From: Xanthomonas sp. Leaf148
GTDB taxonomy: Bacteria; Pseudomonadota; Gammaproteobacteria; Xanthomonadales; Xanthomonadaceae
Direction of reading: 5' to 3'
Assembly (NCBI RefSeq): GCF_001423585.1
Contig: NZ_LMOP01000008.1
Coordinates: forward strand, 62,953 to 126,952
DNA: 64,000 bases
Part shown: in pieces, positions 59,056 through 64,000 of the stretch
Layout: each line of letters opens with the position of its first letter
Numbering within the stretch: the stretch's first letter is position 1
The notes under the pieces: generated by a model
Database searches by the model: none
Told to the model about the DNA's origin: nothing
The model's input: the letters and a program-made list of their open reading frames with translations, nothing else
Made by a program: the position numbers and the translations under genes

Positions 59056-59565
59056 ATGGCCAGCAGTCAGAAGTTCATCGCCCGCAATCGGGCGCCACGC
59101 GTGCAGATCGAATACGACGTAGAGGTCTACGGCGCGCAGAAGAAAGTGCAGATTCCGTTCGTAATGGGCGTGATGTCGGACCTGTCCGGTGCCAACGCCG
59201 GCGAACTGCCTTCGCTGGACGAGCGCAAGGCATTGGAGATCGACGTCGACAACTTCGATAGCCGGCTGCAGTCGATGCGCCCGCGTGCGCAGTTCAAGGT
59301 GCCCAACACGCTCACCGGCGAAGGCGAGCTGGCGGTGGACATCACCTTCGAAAGCATGGACGACTTTTCCCCGGCCGCCATCGCGCGCAAGGTCGCGCCG
59401 CTGGCCAAGTTGCTCGAAGCACGCACGCAGTTGGCGAACCTGGACACCTATATGGACGGCAAAGCCGGCGCCGAGCAGCTGATTGCCAATGCCATCCGCG
59501 ACCCGGCGTTGCTGCAGTCGCTGGTGTCGGCGGCCAAGCCTGCCTCCGAGCCGGAAGGAGCCTGA
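59056..59565 (+). CDS. tssB: T6SS contractile sheath small subunit TssB
   Basis: 169 residues (VipA/ImpB). The N-terminus SSQKFIARNRAPRVQIEYDVE and IPFVMGVMSDLSG, then LTGEGELAVDITFESMDDFSP, are family blocks. With TssC it builds the cytoplasmic sheath whose contraction fires the Hcp tube. First gene of the operon, 4 bp before tssC. Confidence 0.96.
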   Translation: MASSQKFIARNRAPRVQIEYDVEVYGAQKKVQIPFVMGVMSDLSGANAGELPSLDERKALEIDVDNFDSRLQSMRPRAQFKVPNTLTGEGELAVDITFESMDDFSPAAIARKVAPLAKLLEARTQLANLDTYMDGKAGAEQLIANAIRDPALLQSLVSAAKPASEPEGA

Positions 59566-59569
59566 CGCC

Positions 59570-61063
59570 ATGTCCGCCACCGAAGCCGCACTGGCCAGCA
59601 GCAGTACCGAAACCAGCGAGCAGGGCGATTTTGCCGCGCTGCTCAATCGCGAGTTCCGCCCCAAGAGCGAACGCGCCAAGGAAGAAGTGGAAGCGGCGGT
59701 ACGCACGCTCGCCGAGCAGGTGCTCAACCGCAGCGATGTGGTCAGCGAAGACGTTTCGCAAACCATCAAGGCCTATATCGCCGAGATCGATCGCACGCTC
59801 ACCGAACAGCTCAACCAGATCCTGCATCACGCCGATCTGCAGCAGCTCGAAGGTGCCTGGCGCGGCCTGCATTACCTGGTCAACAACACCGAGACCGATC
59901 AGCAGCTCAAGGTCCGCGTGCTGAACATCAGCAAGAAGGAACTGGGCAAGGTGCTCAAGCGCTACAAGGGCACCGCGTGGGATCAGAGCCCCATTTTCAA
60001 GAAGGTCTACGAGCAGGAATACGGCCAGCTCGGCGGCGAGCCGTATGGCTGCCTGGTCGGCGATTACTACTTCGACCAGAGCCCGCCGGATGTGGAGCTG
60101 CTCAACGGTATTGCACAGGTTGCTGCGGCTGCGCACGCGCCGTTCATTGCCGCAGCCGCGCCCAAGTTGATGGGCATGGACAACTGGAACGAGCTGTCCA
60201 ACCCGCGCGATCTGGCCAAGATCTTTTCCACGCCCGATTACGCCGCATGGCGCTCGCTGCGCGAGTCGGAAGACTCCAAGTACATCGGTCTGGCGATGCC
60301 GCGCACGCTGTCGCGCCTGCCGTATGGCGCGGCCACCAGCCCGGTGGACGAATTCGATTTCGAAGAAGAGACCGCCGGCGCCGATTCCAATAAATACACC
60401 TGGCAAAACGCGGCGTATGCGATGGCGGTCAACATCAACCGCTCGTTCAAACAGTACGGCTGGTGCTCGCGGATTCGTGGCATCGAATCCGGTGGCGCGG
60501 TGGAAGGGCTGCCGACGCACACCTTCCCCACCGACGACGGCGGCGTGGACATGAAGTGCCCCACCGAAGTTGCGATCACCGACCGCCGTTCGGCCGAGCT
60601 GGACAAGATGGGCCTGATGCCGCTGGTGCATCGCAAGAACTCGGACATGGCCGCCTTCATCAGCGCGCAGTCCTTGAACAAGCCCGACGAATACGACGAC
60701 CCGGATGCCACCGCCAACGCCGCATTGGGCGCGCGCCTGCCGTACATGTTTGCGTGCTGCCGCTTTGCGCATTACCTCAAGTGCATCGTGCGCGACAAGA
60801 TCGGTTCGTTCTCCGATCGCGAGCAGATGCAGAGCTGGCTGACGCGCTGGGTGACCCAGTACATCGATGGCGACCCGTCCAATTCCAGCGAAGAAACCAA
60901 GGCGCGCAAGCCCTTGGCCGCCGCCGAAGTGGTGGTGGAAGAAGTGGAGGGCGCACCGGGCTATTACAGCTCCAAGTTCTTCCTCAAGCCGCATTACCAG
61001 CTGGAAGGCCTGACCGTCTCGTTGCGTCTGGTCTCGCGCTTGCCCTCGGCCGCCAAGGCCTGA
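59570..61063 (+). CDS. tssC: T6SS contractile sheath large subunit TssC
   Basis: 497 residues (VipB/ImpC), standard size. Sheath-core blocks: LEGAWRGLHYLVNNTETD, GEPYGCLVGDYYFDQSP, GLAMPRTLSRLPYG, WQNAAYAMAVNINRSFKQYGW and the C-terminal YYSSKFFLKPHYQLEGLTVS. GGAAGGAG precedes the ATG at 59570. An 8-bp hairpin (61088-61108) lies between tssC and hcp. Confidence 0.97.
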   Translation: MSATEAALASSSTETSEQGDFAALLNREFRPKSERAKEEVEAAVRTLAEQVLNRSDVVSEDVSQTIKAYIAEIDRTLTEQLNQILHHADLQQLEGAWRGLHYLVNNTETDQQLKVRVLNISKKELGKVLKRYKGTAWDQSPIFKKVYEQEYGQLGGEPYGCLVGDYYFDQSPPDVELLNGIAQVAAAAHAPFIAAAAPKLMGMDNWNELSNPRDLAKIFSTPDYAAWRSLRESEDSKYIGLAMPRTLSRLPYGAATSPVDEFDFEEETAGADSNKYTWQNAAYAMAVNINRSFKQYGWCSRIRGIESGGAVEGLPTHTFPTDDGGVDMKCPTEVAITDRRSAELDKMGLMPLVHRKNSDMAAFISAQSLNKPDEYDDPDATANAALGARLPYMFACCRFAHYLKCIVRDKIGSFSDREQMQSWLTRWVTQYIDGDPSNSSEETKARKPLAAAEVVVEEVEGAPGYYSSKFFLKPHYQLEGLTVSLRLVSRLPSAAKA

Positions 61064-61087
61064 TCCAGCGTCTTTGCGTCACGGCGA

Positions 61088-61108
61088 CGACGTGCGCTCT
61101 GCACGTCG
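61088..61108 (+). terminator. Hairpin between tssC and hcp
   Basis: CGACGTGC-GCTCT-GCACGTCG, no U-run. Could be an mRNA end/processing site that separates hcp from the sheath transcript. Confidence 0.45.
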
Positions 61109-61146
61109 CACCACCTGTGTTTCCCACTTAGCGAAGGAGCAGTTCC

Positions 61147-61650
61147 ATGGCGTTCGACATGCATATCAAGTTCGGCAGCGGCAAGGTCAAGATCGAAGGC
61201 GCGTCCAATCACAAGAAGCACAAGGGCGAGATTCCGATCCTGGCGTGGTCGTGGGGCGCGAGCAATTCCGGCGACCTGCATACCGGTGGCGGTTCGGCCA
61301 GCGGCGGCAAGGCGCATATCCAGGATATTTCCATCACCAAGTACGTCGACGGTTGCTCCAACGCATTGCTCGATGCGGTGTGCACCGGCGCACGCGTGGA
61401 AAACGCCTGGTTGTACGTGACCAACGCCACCGGCGAGCAGAGCGACTTTCTCACCATCGAGTTGAGCGAAGGCGTACTGATCACTTCGCTGTCCACTGGC
61501 GGTTCCGGCGGCGAAGACCGTCTGACTGAAAACGTGACGCTGCACTTCGGCAAGTTCAAGTACGGCTTCCAGCCGCAGGACGACAAGGGCACGGCGCAGG
61601 GCGGCGCGAAGGAATTCACCTACGACATCCAGGCTGTCGCCAAGGCGTAA
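61147..61650 (+). CDS. hcp: T6SS tube protein Hcp (TssD)
   Basis: 167 residues. MAFDMHIKFGSGKVKIEG, then GEIPILAWSWGASNSG and the C-terminal FGKFKYGFQPQDDKG are Hcp features. It forms the hexameric-ring tube expelled by the sheath and also carries small effectors. AAGGAG stands before the ATG. It is flanked by hairpins on both sides, in keeping with high, separate hcp expression. Confidence 0.95.
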   Translation: MAFDMHIKFGSGKVKIEGASNHKKHKGEIPILAWSWGASNSGDLHTGGGSASGGKAHIQDISITKYVDGCSNALLDAVCTGARVENAWLYVTNATGEQSDFLTIELSEGVLITSLSTGGSGGEDRLTENVTLHFGKFKYGFQPQDDKGTAQGGAKEFTYDIQAVAKA

Positions 61651-61666
61651 GGCCGGCAACACCAAC

Positions 61667-61690
61667 GGCGGTGCCATAACCGGCACCGCC
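61667..61690 (+). terminator. Hairpin between hcp and tagJ
   Basis: GGCGGTGCC-ATAACC-GGCACCGCC, 9-bp stem, 16 bp after the hcp stop, without U-run. A partial terminator or stabiliser. Confidence 0.55.
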
Positions 61691-61715
61691 ACCTTCTTCG
61701 ATAAGGACACGCGCG

Positions 61716-62510
61716 ATGGATGCCACCGCACAGACCCTGCTCGCCCGTGGCGAGCCAGCGCAGGCGTTGCAGCAATTGGTGCAGCAGGTGCGTCGGCAAC
61801 CGGCCGATGCCGCGCAGCGCGTGTTTCTGTTTCAGCTGCTGGCCGTCCTGGGCCAGTGGTCGCGTGCGGCCGATCAGCTACGCGCCTGCCTGGAGCTGGA
61901 TGGCGGCAGTGCGCCGATGGTGCACACCTACCAGCGCGTGTTGCAGGCAGAACAGACGCGCGCTGCGGTATTTGCCGGCGACTGCCTGCCTACCGTGATC
62001 GGCGCACCCGATGCCTGGATGGCGCTGCACCTGCAGGCTTTGCAGTTATCGCTACGCGGCAATGCAGCGCAGGCGGCCGCATTGCGCGAGCAGGCGTTTG
62101 CGCAGGCACCGGCCATCGGCGGCACGCTGGATGGCGTGCGGTTCGAATGGCTGGCCGATGCGGATGCACGCTTCGGCCCATGCATCGAACTGATCCTGGA
62201 CACCGGCTATGCGTGGGCACCGCTACATCAAGTGCAGCAGCTACGCTTCGAAGCGCCCAGCGATCTACGCGATACCGTGTGGGCGCCGGTGAGCGTGTTG
62301 TGGCGCAATGGCGGCCAGGCGTTTGCGTACATGCCGGTGCGCTATCCCGGCAGCGAACACCTAGATGCGGGCGAGCTGCAACTGGCGCGTCGCACCGAAT
62401 GGACCGAAGGTGCGCAGGGCGAAATCGGCCTGGGCCAACGCATGCTCAGCACCGAGTCGCGCGAGGTTGCGCTGCTCGAGGTGCGCGAGCTGCAGTTCGA
62501 CGCGTCCTGA
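61716..62510 (+). CDS. tagJ: T6SS accessory protein TagJ (ImpE family)
   Basis: 264 residues with N-terminal TPR-like helices (ALQQLVQQVRRQPADAAQRV, FLFQLLAVLGQWSRAADQL) and a C-terminal ImpE beta-part (VRFEWLADADARFGPCIELI, MPVRYPGSE). TagJ binds the TssB N-terminal helix and may help sheath recycling. It is present in only a subset of T6SS types and is here between hcp and tssE. Confidence 0.92.
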   Translation: MDATAQTLLARGEPAQALQQLVQQVRRQPADAAQRVFLFQLLAVLGQWSRAADQLRACLELDGGSAPMVHTYQRVLQAEQTRAAVFAGDCLPTVIGAPDAWMALHLQALQLSLRGNAAQAAALREQAFAQAPAIGGTLDGVRFEWLADADARFGPCIELILDTGYAWAPLHQVQQLRFEAPSDLRDTVWAPVSVLWRNGGQAFAYMPVRYPGSEHLDAGELQLARRTEWTEGAQGEIGLGQRMLSTESREVALLEVRELQFDAS

Positions 62511-62515
62511 TCGTC

Positions 62516-63019
62516 ATGGCCGAGCTCACCACCACCGAACGCTTGCAGCCCTCGCTGCTGGACCGGCTCACCGATGCCGCGCCCAGCCAACGCGAAGAGA
62601 GCCGCGATCAACGCGTGATTTCGGCAACGCGCCTGCGCGAATGCGTAATCCGCGATCTGTCGTGGCTGTTGAATGCAGTGAATCTGGAAACCAGCCGGCC
62701 GCTGGACGCGCATCCGCAGATCCGTCGCTCGGTGCTCAACTTCGGCATCCCCGATCTGGCCGGCGCAGCCGTGGCCGGCATCGATGCGGCCGCGCTGCAG
62801 CAGCGCATTCGCGATGCCATCCTCGCCTTCGAACCACGCCTGATCGCCGATACCTTGCGCGTCAGCGTGCACGCCGACGCTGAACGCATGGACAAGCGCT
62901 CGCTGCTGTTCACCATCCAATCGGAAATGTGGGCGCAGCCGCTGCCGTTGAATCTGTATCTGAAGACCGCGCTGGACCTGGAAACCGGCAGGCTCGAAGT
63001 GATGGAGGGCCACGGCTAA
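62516..63019 (+). CDS. tssE: T6SS baseplate protein TssE
   Basis: 167 residues, gpW/gp25-like fold. LQPSLLDRLTD, then VIRDLSWLLNAVN, RSVLNFGIPDLAG and the C-terminal beta-hairpin LNLYLKTALDLETGRLEV are characteristic. It initiates sheath assembly at the baseplate. Spacing to tagJ is 5 bp and to tssF 4 bp. Confidence 0.94.
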   Translation: MAELTTTERLQPSLLDRLTDAAPSQREESRDQRVISATRLRECVIRDLSWLLNAVNLETSRPLDAHPQIRRSVLNFGIPDLAGAAVAGIDAAALQQRIRDAILAFEPRLIADTLRVSVHADAERMDKRSLLFTIQSEMWAQPLPLNLYLKTALDLETGRLEVMEGHG

Positions 63020-63023
63020 TCCC

Positions 63024-64000
63024 ATGGACCCGCGCCTGCTCCCGTACTACACCCGCGAATTGCAGCACGTGCGCGACATGGGCGCCGAGTTTGCGCGCGA
63101 GTACCCCAAGATCGCCGGGCGGCTGGGGCTGGATGCGTTCGAATGCGCTGACCCGTATGTGGAGCGGCTACTCGAAGGGTTCGCGTTTCTGGCCGCACGT
63201 GTGCAGCTCAAGCTGGATGCGCAGTACCCGGTCTTTACCCAGCACTTGCTGGAAATGGTCTACCCGCATTATCTGGCGCCACTGCCCTCGATGGCGGTGG
63301 TGCAGCTGCAGCCGGATCTGAAAGACAGCGGCTTGAGCGCCGGTGTCGACGTACCGCGGCATAGCGCGCTGCGCAGCCTGATCGGCGCCGGTGAGCGCAC
63401 CGCCTGCGAATTTCGCACCGCGCATGCGGTGACGCTGTGGCCGCTGCAGTTGATCGAGGCCAAGTATCTGGAATCGCCGGCTGCGCTGGCGGCGGCGGGT
63501 ATCGCATTGCCCGCCGGGCGCAGCGTGCGCGCCGGTATCCGCTTGCGCTTCGAGCTGGTGGGCGGTGCGCAGACCCAAGGCCTGGCATTGGATCGGCTGC
63601 CGCTGTTCCTTGCCGGCGCCGATGGCCTGCCCAAGCGGCTGTACGAACAACTGCATGCCGACACCAGCGCCGTCCTGGTACGGGGCAGCGATGCGCAGGG
63701 CGCCACCGTGCAGACGCTGCAAGGCGCCGATGCGTTGCAGATGCGCGGGTACGCCGACGAAGACCGCTTGATCCCGTATGACGGTCGCTCGTTCAGTGGC
63801 TACCGGTTGCTGCAGGAATATTTCGCCTGCCCGGAGCGCTTTCTGTTCGCAGAACTCGCCGGTCTGCGCTCTGCATTGCGTCGCCTGCACGGCACCAGTT
63901 TCGAGGTAGTGATCTTGCTGGAACGCAGCGTGCCCAGCCTGGCGGCCGCAGTGAGTGCCGAACACTTCAAGCTGTTCTGTACGCCGGCGATCAATTTGTT
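63024..64000 (+). CDS. tssF: T6SS baseplate protein TssF (partial, continues beyond window)
   Basis: First ~325 residues of TssF (ImpG/VasA), frame open at the window end; full proteins are ~600 residues. MDPRLLPYYTRELQHVRDMG, FAREYPKIAGRLGLD and DPYVERLLEGFAFLAARVQLKLD are the classical N-terminus, with FTQHLLEMVYPHYLAPLPSM after. It forms the baseplate wedge with TssE, G and K. Expected neighbours tssG, tssK and others lie outside. Confidence 0.95.
   Translation, partial: MDPRLLPYYTRELQHVRDMGAEFAREYPKIAGRLGLDAFECADPYVERLLEGFAFLAARVQLKLDAQYPVFTQHLLEMVYPHYLAPLPSMAVVQLQPDLKDSGLSAGVDVPRHSALRSLIGAGERTACEFRTAHAVTLWPLQLIEAKYLESPAALAAAGIALPAGRSVRAGIRLRFELVGGAQTQGLALDRLPLFLAGADGLPKRLYEQLHADTSAVLVRGSDAQGATVQTLQGADALQMRGYADEDRLIPYDGRSFSGYRLLQEYFACPERFLFAELAGLRSALRRLHGTSFEVVILLERSVPSLAAAVSAEHFKLFCTPAINL

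Overview
The window is about 64 kb of GC-rich bacterial chromosome. Gene content and repeats point to a Xanthomonas species (Gammaproteobacteria). The indicators are GTAGGAGCGC-type REP palindromes, TonB-receptor carbohydrate loci, an acs/porin/DUF485/actP acetate locus, an ankyrin-lipoprotein/lipase pair, and a type VI secretion (T6SS) cluster. I do not assign a species. No rRNA, tRNA, phage, insertion sequence or CRISPR array was seen.

Layout. 1-1763: end of an L-fucose-type catabolic operon (lactonase, aldo/keto reductase). 2426-4051: GH43 glycosidase with a Tat-like leader. 4600-5397: a two-gene unit of a membrane-anchored CPYC redoxin and an exported six-cysteine peptide, next to a 130-bp tandem array. 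6083-6988: DUF4424 protein. 7537-14256: acetate locus (response regulator, acs, DcaP-like porin, DUF485, actP). 14778-23069: proposed phosphodiester-scavenging locus (GDPD, PPIase pair, ROK repressor, TonB receptor, phosphodiester glycosidase). 23577-28403: duplicated ankyrin lipoproteins, a GHSLGGG lipase-like putative toxin and a membrane partner. 28495-35907: housekeeping and assorted genes (xthA, GFA, GlsB, PPTase, PhoD, rsmG, DUF885). 36489-44246: heavy-metal RND efflux operon (His-rich protein, czcCBA, CDF-like). 44507-44924: rpmB-rpmG. 45266-49987: 4-oxalomesaconate lower pathway with a LysR regulator. 50001-57681: cls, VOC protein, FAD/NAD(P) protein, uvrD, maa-like acetyltransferase and usp. 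58108-64000: AraC regulator divergent from tssB-tssC-hcp-tagJ-tssE-tssF, running off the window.

How the parts work together. The most informative new observation is a 27-bp AT-rich operator-like sequence that occurs twice: before the GDPD gene (14594-14620) and in the ROK/TonB-receptor intergenic region (19093-19119). The copies agree at 20 of 27 positions, with the same arm and spacer lengths. This suggests one ROK regulon joining outer-membrane uptake, phosphodiester glycosidase and glycerophosphodiesterase. The lipase with two diverged immunity-like lipoproteins looks like an interbacterial toxin module whose immunity gene was duplicated together with the first codons of the toxin gene.

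Non-coding DNA is rich in repeats: three REP arrays, heptamer and hexamer microsatellites (one strongly G-quadruplex-prone on the minus strand before rsmG), a 37-bp minisatellite, and an insertion-like repeat block between czcB and czcA. Four genes (rsmG, the LysR gene, the FAD/NAD(P) gene and uvrD) have a -10-like hexamer exactly 6 nt before the start codon, which suggests leaderless mRNAs.
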